Below, piece after piece: positions 56,127 through 64,000 of a stretch of 64,000 bases of DNA (position 1 is the stretch's first letter; the number at the start of each line of letters is the position of its first letter). The translations under genes were made by a program, and so were the position numbers. Under the pieces are notes generated by a model. It searched no databases. It saw only the letters and a list, made by a program, of their open reading frames with translations, and had not been told where the DNA came from. This stretch comes from Streptomyces sp. PKU-EA00015. GTDB taxonomy: Bacteria > Actinomycetota > Actinomycetes > Streptomycetales > Streptomycetaceae. The stretch covers positions 186,001 to 250,000 of the forward strand of contig NZ_JABZEE010000007.1 in assembly GCF_013387495.1 (NCBI RefSeq), in the 5' to 3' direction.

Positions 56127-57305
56127 CTAGGCCGGGTGGCCCACCAGCATGGCCGGCGCCCCGGCCACCCGCGTGAGGAACACGGTCGCCGAGGCCGGGC
56201 CCTGGGGCTTCGTCTTGCGGCGCAGTTCCTCCGGTTCGACCGCCGAGCCGCGCTTCTTCACGGTCAGGACGCCGACCTCGCGCTCCCGGAGCAGCGCCTT
56301 CAGCTTCTTCACGTTGAAGGGCAGCGCGTCGGTGATCTCGTAGGCCGTGGCGTACGGCGTCGGGTGCAGCTCGTCCGACGTGATGTAGGCGATCGTCTCG
56401 TCGATCAGGCCGCCCGAGACGTCCTCGGCGACCTCGGCGACCAGATGCGCGCGGATCGCCGCGCCGTCGGGTTCGTAGAGGTAGCGGCCGACCGCGCGGA
56501 CGGCGGGGTCCGGCAGGCCGCGCCCGGTCAGGGTGTGCGGGCCGGGGAGCAGGGTCGCGCGGACCGCGGCCGGGTCGGTGCCGAACCAGAGCACCGCCTC
56601 CTTGACGTCGCCGCCGTCCGAGATCCACTCGGCCTCGGCGTCCTCGGGGACGGCCTCGTGCGGGATGCCCGGCGCGATCTTGAGCGCGGCGTGGGGGCGT
56701 GTGCGGGCCGCGGCGATCGCCCAGGACAGGGGCGGCGAGTACGCCTCCGGGTCGAAGATCCGGCCCCGGCCGCCGCGTCGCGCCGGATCGACGAACACCG
56801 CGTCGTACGCGGAGGTGTCGATGTCCGTCACGTCCGCGCAGCGGACCTCGACGAGATCGGCGAGCCCGAGCGCCTCGGCGTTGGCCCGCGCGGCCTCGGC
56901 CGTCAGCGGGTCCCGGTCCACGGCCAGGACGGAGATGCCCGCCCGCGCGAGCGCGAGCGCGTCGCCGCCGATGCCGCTGCACAGGTCGGCGACGCTGCGC
57001 ACGCCGAGCGCGGCGAAGCGCTCGGCCCGGTGGGCGGCGACCGACCGGCGGGTGGACTGCTCGACGCCGTGCGGGGTGAAGAACATCCGTCCGGCGTCCT
57101 CCGCGCCGAACTTCGCCGCCGCACGCTGCCGCAGCCGGGCCTGCCCGAGAGCCGCCGAGACGAGCTCCGCCGGATGCTCGCGGCGCAGCCGGGTGGCCAC
57201 CGCCAGCTCGTCGGCGGGGTCGTAGGAGGCGAGCGACGCCAGCAGCGCGGCCCCCTCCTCGGTGCGCAGGGCCAGAAGGGCGGCGAGCGGATCGGAGGCG
57301 TTCAC
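56127..57305 (-). CDS. class I SAM-dependent methyltransferase with THUMP-like C-terminal domain
   Basis: 392 residues. The SAM-binding fold is shown by VADLCSGIGGDALALARAG, ISVLAVDRDPLTAEAARANA and DAVFVDPARRGGRGR. The C-terminal part (LIDETIAYITSDELHPTPYATAYEI, LREREVGVLTVKKRGSAVEPEELRRK) matches the THUMP-like domain of a family annotated as RNA or unknown-substrate methyltransferases. The target is unknown. GTG 57305 is the start, divergent from the deacetylase gene by 90 bp. Confidence 0.88.
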   Translation of the reverse strand: MNASDPLAALLALRTEEGAALLASLASYDPADELAVATRLRREHPAELVSAALGQARLRQRAAAKFGAEDAGRMFFTPHGVEQSTRRSVAAHRAERFAALGVRSVADLCSGIGGDALALARAGISVLAVDRDPLTAEAARANAEALGLADLVEVRCADVTDIDTSAYDAVFVDPARRGGRGRIFDPEAYSPPLSWAIAAARTRPHAALKIAPGIPHEAVPEDAEAEWISDGGDVKEAVLWFGTDPAAVRATLLPGPHTLTGRGLPDPAVRAVGRYLYEPDGAAIRAHLVAEVAEDVSGGLIDETIAYITSDELHPTPYATAYEITDALPFNVKKLKALLREREVGVLTVKKRGSAVEPEELRRKTKPQGPASATVFLTRVAGAPAMLVGHPA

Positions 57306-57395
57306 CCGGCCATTGTGGGCCAGGCGGGGGATGCTCCGCGCGCACAGGCGGTGTCGGCCGGGCGGACGGGCGCCGCGCTGACAGGATGCGACGCC

Positions 57396-58343
57396 ATGCA
57401 GCTAGTACGACAAAAGGGAAATGCGAGAGTGTACCGGGTCGGGGTGGTTCTGACCGCGCTCGTCGTCGCCGCCACCGGCTCGGGCTGTGCGGGCGGGGAC
57501 GGGCAGGCCCCGCGTCCGGCGCCGTCCGCCGCGGGGCGTCAGGGGGCGCGGGGTCCGGCGGCGCAGGATAAGGCGGCGGGCCCGTCCGGTGCGCTGTCCG
57601 CGTACGCCGGAAAGGTCAAGCGGGCTCAGGCCGCACGGGCCGCGGCAGCGAAGAAGTGGGGCCTGGAGCAGACCCCGCTCGCCGCGCCCCCGCCGCCCGC
57701 CGTCAAGCCGACGATCACCACCCGCAAGGGCTTCGAGGTCGAGGACGGCGACGAACTGCCGCCGGTCTTCACCACCGTTCCGACCAAGGAGAAGATCGTC
57801 TTCCTGACGATCGACGACGGCGCGGAGAAGGACCCCGAGCTGCTGCGGATGATGTCCGAACTGCAGATCCCGTACAGCGCCTTCCTCAGCGACTACGTGA
57901 TCGACGACGACTACGAGTACTTCGAGAAGATGCGGGACCGCGGCGTCGCGCTGCACAACCACACCCTCAACCACCCCTATCTGCCCGGCCTTTCGTACTC
58001 CGCCCAGAAGCGGGAGATCTGCAGCCAGCAGGACAGGCTGCAGAAGCGGTACGGCACGCGCCCGCGGCTGTTCCGTCCGCCGTACGGGAGCTACAACAAG
58101 GACACGCTGCGCGTCGCGAAGTCCTGCGGGATCGAGGCTGTGCCGCTGTGGGCGTCCGAGGCGTTCCCCGACCGCATGGAGTGGCGCGAATGGGACCGGG
58201 ACCTGCACCCCGGCGACATCGTCCTCACCCACTTCCGGGGCCGTGGGGAGTGGAAGGGCACCATGCCGGACATGATCCGGCGGGTCATGCGGACCGTGAC
58301 CGCCAAGGGTTACGCCGTGGCGAAGCTGGAGGACTACGTGTGA
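57396..58343 (+). CDS. polysaccharide deacetylase family protein, exported
   Basis: 315 residues. An N-terminal hydrophobic segment (VGVVLTALVVAATGSGC, Cys31) suggests a signal sequence, perhaps a lipoprotein with a weak lipobox. A low-complexity linker leads to a carbohydrate esterase 4 domain with FLTIDDG (Asp140-Asp141), HNHTLNHPYL and FRPPYGSYN, then IVLTHFRG. Such enzymes remove acetyl or acyl groups from peptidoglycan or chitin-like sugars. CAGGAT at 57382-57387, 8 nt before ATG 57396, suggests a leaderless start. Confidence 0.88.
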   Translation: MQLVRQKGNARVYRVGVVLTALVVAATGSGCAGGDGQAPRPAPSAAGRQGARGPAAQDKAAGPSGALSAYAGKVKRAQAARAAAAKKWGLEQTPLAAPPPPAVKPTITTRKGFEVEDGDELPPVFTTVPTKEKIVFLTIDDGAEKDPELLRMMSELQIPYSAFLSDYVIDDDYEYFEKMRDRGVALHNHTLNHPYLPGLSYSAQKREICSQQDRLQKRYGTRPRLFRPPYGSYNKDTLRVAKSCGIEAVPLWASEAFPDRMEWREWDRDLHPGDIVLTHFRGRGEWKGTMPDMIRRVMRTVTAKGYAVAKLEDYV

Positions 58344-58477
58344 GCCGTGCGCACCGGCTGCCGGCGACCCGGCGAGGAGCCGGGGCGCGCGGCGGCGCGG
58401 AGGACGCCGCTCGCCGCGGGCGGCACGGCCGTCGGGTGCGCGGAAGGGACCGGATCAGGCCGCCACGCGGCGCTGCA

Positions 58478-58504
58478 TTGGCACTCCGCTTGACCGAGTG
58501 CTAA
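58478..58504 (+). promoter_or_regulatory. CIRCE operator 1 (HrcA site) upstream of groES
   Basis: TTGGCACTC and GAGTGCTAA with 9 bp between them match the CIRCE consensus TTAGCACTC-N9-GAGTGCTAA. The spacer contains the -35 box of the groES promoter, so HrcA bound here would block RNA polymerase. The DNA from 58344 to 58477 shows no gene. Confidence 0.9.
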
Positions 58505-58519
58505 TCGCAGTCATAGTCT
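58490..58519 (+). promoter_or_regulatory. groES-groEL1 promoter
   Basis: TTGACC (58490-58495) and TAGTCT (58514-58519) with 18 bp spacing. The -35 is inside CIRCE 1 and the expected start, near 58526, is at the edge of CIRCE 2, so both operators can act on this promoter. Confidence 0.75.
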
Positions 58520-58524
58520 CGCTC

Positions 58525-58551
58525 CTGGCACTCCCCACCGGAGAGTGCCAA
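58525..58551 (+). promoter_or_regulatory. CIRCE operator 2 (HrcA site) upstream of groES
   Basis: CTGGCACTC and GAGTGCCAA with 9 bp between them form a second CIRCE-like repeat, centred 47 bp from the first and covering the predicted transcription start. Confidence 0.88.
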
Positions 58552-58651
58552 CACAGCGACGGGCAGGTCCGGCACCCGCGACGACGGATCCACCTGGTCG
58601 CCACCTCAGATCAGTTAACCCCGTGAGATCTCCGAAGGGGGAGGTCGGATC

Positions 58652-58960
58652 GTGACGACCACCAGCTCCAAGGTTGCCATCAAGCCGCTCGAGGACCGCA
58701 TTGTGGTCCAGCCGCTCGACGCCGAGCAGACCACGGCTTCTGGCCTGGTTATCCCGGACACCGCCAAGGAGAAGCCCCAGGAGGGCGTCGTCCTGGCCGT
58801 GGGCCCGGGCCGCTTCGAGAACGGCGAGCGCCTTCCGCTCGACGTGAACGTCGGCGACGTGGTGCTGTACAGCAAGTACGGCGGCACCGAAGTGAAGTAC
58901 AGCGGCGAGGAGTACCTCGTCCTCTCGGCCCGCGACGTGCTCGCGATCGTCGAGAAGTAA
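58652..58960 (+). CDS. groES: co-chaperonin GroES
   Basis: GroES caps GroEL during folding. The product has 102 residues, starting [22 protein letters not shown], with the mobile loop [22 protein letters not shown] and roof region, then [30 protein letters not shown] 58652 follows GGGGGAGG. It is the first gene of the operon under two CIRCE sites; groEL1 is 117 bp downstream. Confidence 0.98.
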   Translation: MTTTSSKVAIKPLEDRIVVQPLDAEQTTASGLVIPDTAKEKPQEGVVLAVGPGRFENGERLPLDVNVGDVVLYSKYGGTEVKYSGEEYLVLSARDVLAIVEK

Positions 58961-59068
58961 TTCCTGCTTCACCCGGCAGATTTGCTTTGAGCTGCGCCCC
59001 TGGCCACCCCGCTGACGCCGGGCGGCGAGGGGCGCGGTTCTTTTGAACACGATTTCCGAGAGGGCTGA

Positions 59069-60706
<1,638 letters not shown>

Positions 60707-60754
60707 CGTACGGGCCTCACGGCCGTACGAGCCTCACGGCGCCGAAGACGCCGG

Positions 60755-60796
60755 GAAGGCCCCCGTCCCCCGCTGTCCGCGGGGGCGGGGGCCTTC
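60755..60796 (+). terminator. terminator after groEL1
   Basis: The arms at 60755-60773 (GAAGGCCCCCGTCCCCCGC) and 60779-60796 pair around TGTCC with a single bulged base. It lies between the convergent groEL1 and SnoaL-like genes and may serve both. Confidence 0.88.
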
Positions 60797-60819
60797 GCCG
60801 TTCGCACCGGGGCCGTCGG

Positions 60820-61512
60820 TCACATCGCGCCGAGCTGCCGCATCAGCCGCATCAGGTCGAAGTGCCACCAGCCTTCCTTGATCTTCCCGTCCTCGAAGCG
60901 GAAGATCGTCGTGCCGGTCATGGAGCACTGCTCGCCCGTGGCCGGTATCCCCTGGAAATCGCCCTTGTGCCTGCCGTTGAAGGTCCACAGCATCACGACG
61001 TCGTCGCCTTCGGTGATCTGCCGGTCGAGCTCGAAGGTGAAGTCGAAGGCGTTGCGCCACATCGTGACGTCGCGCCGGATGACATCGCGGCCGACCTCCG
61101 CGTCCTCCTCGTTGGCGATGTCGTGGTCGATGTAGTCCTCGGCGAACACCTCCTCGATGGCGTCCATGTTCCCGCCGGCGGCGATCTCGTGGAAGAAGCG
61201 GCGGGCCATCGCCGCGTTCAGCTGCTCCTCACGGACCACGTCGAGGTCGGTGAACGTGGGCATGCCGTCGCACAGGGCGACCATCTCCTGGAAGATCCGG
61301 TCGGTCTCCGGGAGCTTGGAGTTCCGCATCGCCTCCTCGTACGACGGGAACTCGACGATCTCGACGTAGTGCGAGCCCTCCGCGCGGTCCTTGCCCATCA
61401 TGAGGTGGGACGTGGTCCGCTTGCCCCTGGTCTTCTCGACCCACTGGTCCATGAGCGCATTCACGCCGTCGAACCGGTCGGTCTTGTAGTCGATGATCTG
61501 TACGAATTTCAT
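60820..61512 (-). CDS. SnoaL-like (ester cyclase type) protein
   Basis: 230 residues in two parts. Residues 1-95 look like a dimeric alpha-beta barrel (MKFVQIIDYKTDRFDGVNALMDQWVEK, HYVEIVEFPSYEEAM). About 100-230 are a SnoaL-type cone: FFHEIAAGGNMDAIEEVFAEDYIDHD, then GDDVVMLWTFNGRHKGDFQGIPATGE and FEDGKIKEGWWHFD. The family includes polyketide cyclases and many proteins of unknown role; the motif GIPATGE is typical of the ester-cyclase subgroup. ATG 61512 follows GGGAGG. No polyketide genes are nearby. Confidence 0.82.
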   Translation of the reverse strand: MKFVQIIDYKTDRFDGVNALMDQWVEKTRGKRTTSHLMMGKDRAEGSHYVEIVEFPSYEEAMRNSKLPETDRIFQEMVALCDGMPTFTDLDVVREEQLNAAMARRFFHEIAAGGNMDAIEEVFAEDYIDHDIANEEDAEVGRDVIRRDVTMWRNAFDFTFELDRQITEGDDVVMLWTFNGRHKGDFQGIPATGEQCSMTGTTIFRFEDGKIKEGWWHFDLMRLMRQLGAM

Positions 61513-61573
61513 CGTGCCTCCCAGGGTCGATGGCGTACCTCCATTTTAGTGACGCAGGTCACATCAGGCCGCC

Positions 61574-62602
61574 TCAGGCCGAGCGCTCCAGCGCCCCCGG
61601 GTGGACCGGGTCGGCGAACGGCAGACCCCGCGCGAACCGCTCCACCTCGTCCAGGGCCTGGTCGGCCATCCGGTGCAGCTCGCCCCCGAGCGATCCGGCG
61701 ATGTGCGGCGTCAGCAGCACGTTCGGCAGGTCGTACAACGGCGAGTCCACCGGCGGCAGTTCGGGCTCGGTCACGTCGAGCACGGCGTCCAGCCGGCCGG
61801 AGACGAGCTCGGGCAGCAGCGCCTCCTCGTCGACGAGCGAGCCGCGCGAGGTGTTGATCAGCGTGGTCCCGTTCCGCATCAGGCCCAGCTGGCGGGCGCC
61901 GATCATGTGGCGGGTGGCCGGGACCTGCGGCGCGTGGACGGTGACGACGTCGGCGCGGGCGCAGAGCTCGTCCAGATCGGTGCGCTCGACCCCGAGCTCC
62001 GCCGCCCCGGCGTCGTCCACGTACGGGTCGTACAGCAGGACCCGCAGGTCGAAGGGGCGCAGCAGCTCGATCACGCGCCGCCCGATGCGGGACGCGCCGA
62101 TGACTCCGACCGTACGGCGGTAGTTGCCGGCGCCGTCGAGCTCACGGTGCCAGTTGTGCTCGGTGCGCAGCTGCGCGTACCGGTGGGCGGAACGCAGCAC
62201 CCGCTTGCCGGCGAAGAGGACAGCGGCGAGCGTGAACTCCGCGACGGGAAGGGCGTTCGCGGCCGCCGCCGAGGTCACGGCGATGCCCCGGTCCCAGCAC
62301 GCCTGGGTGATGTGGTGCTTGACCGAGCCCGCGGCGTGCACGACCGCGCGCAGCCGGGGCGCGGCGGCGAGCACCTCGGCGGTCAGCGAGGGCGCGCCCC
62401 AGCAGGTCAGCAGCACCTCGGCGTCGGCGAGCGCGGCGGCGACGGGTGGCGAGGCGGCCGCCAGGTCGTGGGCGACGAGATGCGGGTCGGTGCGGGTGAG
62501 CGCGGTCAGCCGTTCGCGGTGGCGGTCGTCGAGCAGCCGGGCGGCGACGGCCGGATTCATGGCCAGCAGCAGCGCGGGGCGAGTGTCAGTGGCGTGGTGC
62601 AT
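61574..62602 (-). CDS. D-2-hydroxyacid dehydrogenase family protein
   Basis: 342 residues with the two-domain fold of NAD-dependent 2-hydroxyacid dehydrogenases. The dinucleotide site is TVGVIGASRIGRRVIELL, with Ala-Ser in place of the usual Gly in GxGxxG. The catalytic Arg is in INTSRGSLVDEEALL, Glu in DVTEPELPP and His in LLTPHIAGS. The substrate is unknown; phosphoglycerate dehydrogenase-like enzymes in sugar operons are common. ATG 62602 was chosen over GTG 62623. It lies 33 bp after the decayed ABC genes in the same direction, so it shares their promoter. Confidence 0.88.
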   Translation of the reverse strand: MHHATDTRPALLLAMNPAVAARLLDDRHRERLTALTRTDPHLVAHDLAAASPPVAAALADAEVLLTCWGAPSLTAEVLAAAPRLRAVVHAAGSVKHHITQACWDRGIAVTSAAAANALPVAEFTLAAVLFAGKRVLRSAHRYAQLRTEHNWHRELDGAGNYRRTVGVIGASRIGRRVIELLRPFDLRVLLYDPYVDDAGAAELGVERTDLDELCARADVVTVHAPQVPATRHMIGARQLGLMRNGTTLINTSRGSLVDEEALLPELVSGRLDAVLDVTEPELPPVDSPLYDLPNVLLTPHIAGSLGGELHRMADQALDEVERFARGLPFADPVHPGALERSA

Positions 62603-62635
62603 GGTGGAACTCGGGCTCCTCACAGGTCGCTTGGG

Positions 62636-63347
62636 TCACTTGACGCTGCCGGCGGTCAGGCCGGCCTTCCAGTGCCGCTGAAGTGAGACGAAGGCGACGA
62701 TCAGGGGTATGACGGCGAGCAGGGAGCCGGTCACGACGAGCGGGTAGAACTCCGGCTCGGCGTGGGAGTTGCTGTTCCACGCGTGCAGGCCGAGGCTCAG
62801 CGGGAAGAGCTTCTGGTCCGAAAGCATCACGAGGGGGAGGAAGAAATTGTTCCAGATCGCGGTGAACTGGAAGAGGAAGACAGTCGCGAAGCCCGGCATC
62901 AGCATGCGCAGACCGATGGACCAGAAGGTGCGCAGCTCGCCGGCACCGTCGATACGGGCGGCCTCCAGGGCCTCGTCGGGTACGTAGCCGGCACTGAAGA
63001 CGCGGGAGAGATACACGCCGAAGGGCTTTCCGTCCCAGGTGGGCATCGGGGCGACGGCCCACTTGCCGCTCTGCTCGGGCAGCGTGCCCTTGAGGACGCC
63101 GGCGCCCCAGGAGGCGTCGAGGTAGCCGACGGTGCCGCCGCTCTTGAGGGAGTTGATCCACTCGGGACTGAAGGAGGCGTTGCTGCGGATGAGGTCGTCG
63201 TCGAGGAGTTGCTGCCAGTACGCCGAGACCTTGGCCGTGGCGGCGTCCGTGGTGTCGATCTTCCAGCACGGCGAGGGCGGAGGCGGCGGCGATCGCGGCG
63301 ACGGAGTTTCTGGTCCGGCGGGTCCGGACATTCCTGGTAGGGCTCAC
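62636..63347 (-). pseudogene. decayed sugar-ABC operon: binding-protein fragments joined to a permease C-terminus
   Basis: From GTG 63347, after AGGAG, the frame reads an intact signal peptide start (SPTRNVRTRRTRNSVAAIAAASALA). Near 63266-63272 the reading frame shifts into an internal stretch of a solute-binding protein (WKIDTTDAATAKVSAYWQQL, then KSGGTVGYLDASWGAGVL). Near 63017-63028, at GKPFG, this passes in frame into a MalG-type permease tail with the EAA-loop EALEAARIDGAGELRTFW and closing helices. Most of the binding protein, all of the first permease and the front of the second are missing. The result cannot transport. Two deletions explain it. Confidence 0.8.
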
Positions 63348-63389
63348 GGCACAGCTCCTGACAAAGCGGCGGCATTTGCGGTGGCCGCG

Positions 63390-63418
63390 ATCCTTGGCCG
63401 AGGCGTGAGCGAAGTCAA
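63390..63418 (-). promoter_or_regulatory. promoter of the decayed ABC operon
   Basis: On the minus strand TTGACT (63418-63413) and AAGGAT (63395-63390) are 17 bp apart. Just upstream, at 63422-63442, the octamer GAATGATC occurs twice in direct repeat, a possible binding site for the neighbouring LacI protein. Confidence 0.55.
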
Positions 63419-63447
63419 GAACGAATGATCGAATGATCGAAAGAAGG

Positions 63448-64000
63448 TCAGAAACTGTTCCTGTCGGCGTCGGCCCGCTCGGCGCCCGTTCCCGCCGCAC
63501 CCCCGCTCGCACGGCGCGCCCCGCACGAGTCCCGCACCCGCAGGCGCGGCAGCAGCGACAGATGCCGCTGCGGCTCGTCCGCGCCGTGCCGGTCCGTGAG
63601 CCGCTCCACGAGCAGCCTCGTCGCCTCCCGGCCTACCTCGCGCTTGGGCGGCGCCACCGCGGTCAGCGGTATGTCGGCGAGCGCCGCCACCTCGTCGTCG
63701 TACGCGATCAGCGCCAGGTCGTCGGGCACCCGTACGCCCAGCTCGGCCAGCCGCTGCACCATCTGGATCGCGTCGACGTCGTTGTGCACCAGCGCCGCGC
63801 TCGCCGTGCCCGAGACCACCGCCTCGTGCAGAGCGCGCACGGCCGCCTCGAACTCCTCCGGACGCTGCTCGGCGGGCACCGAATCGATCACGTCCCGGGG
63901 GGCGCGCAGCCCCAGTGCGCCGAGCGCGTCCGTGTACCCGGTGCGTACCGCGAGCGCGGTCGGGCTGTCGGCCCGGGCCACCAGCAGCGGTGTGCCGTGG
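63448..64000 (-). CDS. LacI-family transcriptional regulator, C-terminal part (5' truncated by the window end)
   Basis: About 184 residues of a LacI/GalR repressor: the ligand-binding core with LGLRAPRDVID, ALVHNDVDAIQMVQRLAELGVRVPDDLALIAYDDEVAALADIPLTAVAPPKREVGREATRLLVERL and PRLRVRDSC. The DNA-binding helix-turn-helix lies beyond position 64000. It probably controls the adjacent sugar-transport promoter, whose transporter has decayed. The ligand cannot be named. The reading frame is intact to the window edge. Confidence 0.93.
   Translation of the reverse strand, partial: HGTPLLVARADSPTALAVRTGYTDALGALGLRAPRDVIDSVPAEQRPEEFEAAVRALHEAVVSGTASAALVHNDVDAIQMVQRLAELGVRVPDDLALIAYDDEVAALADIPLTAVAPPKREVGREATRLLVERLTDRHGADEPQRHLSLLPRLRVRDSCGARRASGGAAGTGAERADADRNSF

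Noticed and set aside
62602..62623. GTG 62623 as the dehydrogenase start
   Set aside because: It adds seven residues of no family similarity; ATG 62602 has GAGGAG about 11 nt upstream and begins closer to the conserved domain.

Overview
The window is chromosomal DNA of a Streptomyces or a very close relative. It is strongly GC-rich (third codon positions almost always G or C) and uses many GTG starts. Promoters look like sigma-HrdB promoters. The run rpoC, rpsL-rpsG-fusA-tuf, S10, spc, alpha, rplM-rpsI, glmM, glmS, alr, tsa genes, groES-groEL1 follows the conserved core gene order of that genus. No tRNA, rRNA, CRISPR array, prophage or intact transposase gene was seen.

Layout. 1-6184: the 3' end of rpoC, then the str operon (rpsL, rpsG, fusA, tuf). 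6284-15498: an accessory block between the str and S10 operons. It holds an isochorismatase-type hydrolase overlapped by a DJ-1/AraC regulator, a lipoprotein PIG-L deacetylase with a predicted propeller tail, a two-gene RNA-repair cassette (an RNA ligase-kinase fusion followed by a four-domain RNA end-processing protein), and a DUF1275 membrane protein. 15605-33365: the S10, spc and alpha gene sets with secY, adk, map, infA, rpoA and truA. rpsD is absent from its usual actinobacterial place between rpsK and rpoA, and that gap carries a 47-bp copy of the rpsK tail. 33336-38745: a membrane protein, an ABC-F ATPase, rplM-rpsI and glmM. 38742-48264: a MITE-like palindrome at the glmM stop codon, coaA with a DUF389 gene, a DrrAB-type ABC exporter, glmS, acpS, the NAD(P)HX repair enzyme and alr. 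48275-53611: an alpha/beta hydrolase, the tRNA t6A genes tsaE, tsaB, tsaD with rimI, a small protein behind a perfect palindrome, and an L,D-transpeptidase-like protein without the usual cysteine. 53651-58343: a DGPF protein and ECF42-type sigma factor with a matching candidate promoter, a methyltransferase and a polysaccharide deacetylase. 58478-64000: groES-groEL1 under two CIRCE operators, a SnoaL-like protein, a 2-hydroxyacid dehydrogenase, a decayed sugar-ABC operon and the 3' part of a LacI regulator.

How the parts work together. Most of the window serves translation: ribosomal proteins, initiation and elongation factors, SecY export, N-terminal Met removal, pseudouridine and t6A tRNA modification. 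It also serves cell-wall precursor supply (glmM, glmS, alr) and protein folding. The least ordinary content is the RNA-repair pair at 10119-14680. Its combined activities could take a broken RNA through end recognition, 2',3'-cyclic phosphate opening, 5' phosphorylation, nucleotide addition and sealing. Regulatory DNA of note: a hairpin-plus-box leader module shared by rpsL and rpsJ, a pair of GUAA-capped hairpins before rplN, a palindromic operator before a 61-residue protein, and -10-like boxes placed 6-7 nt before the start codon of many single genes, suggesting leaderless mRNAs.
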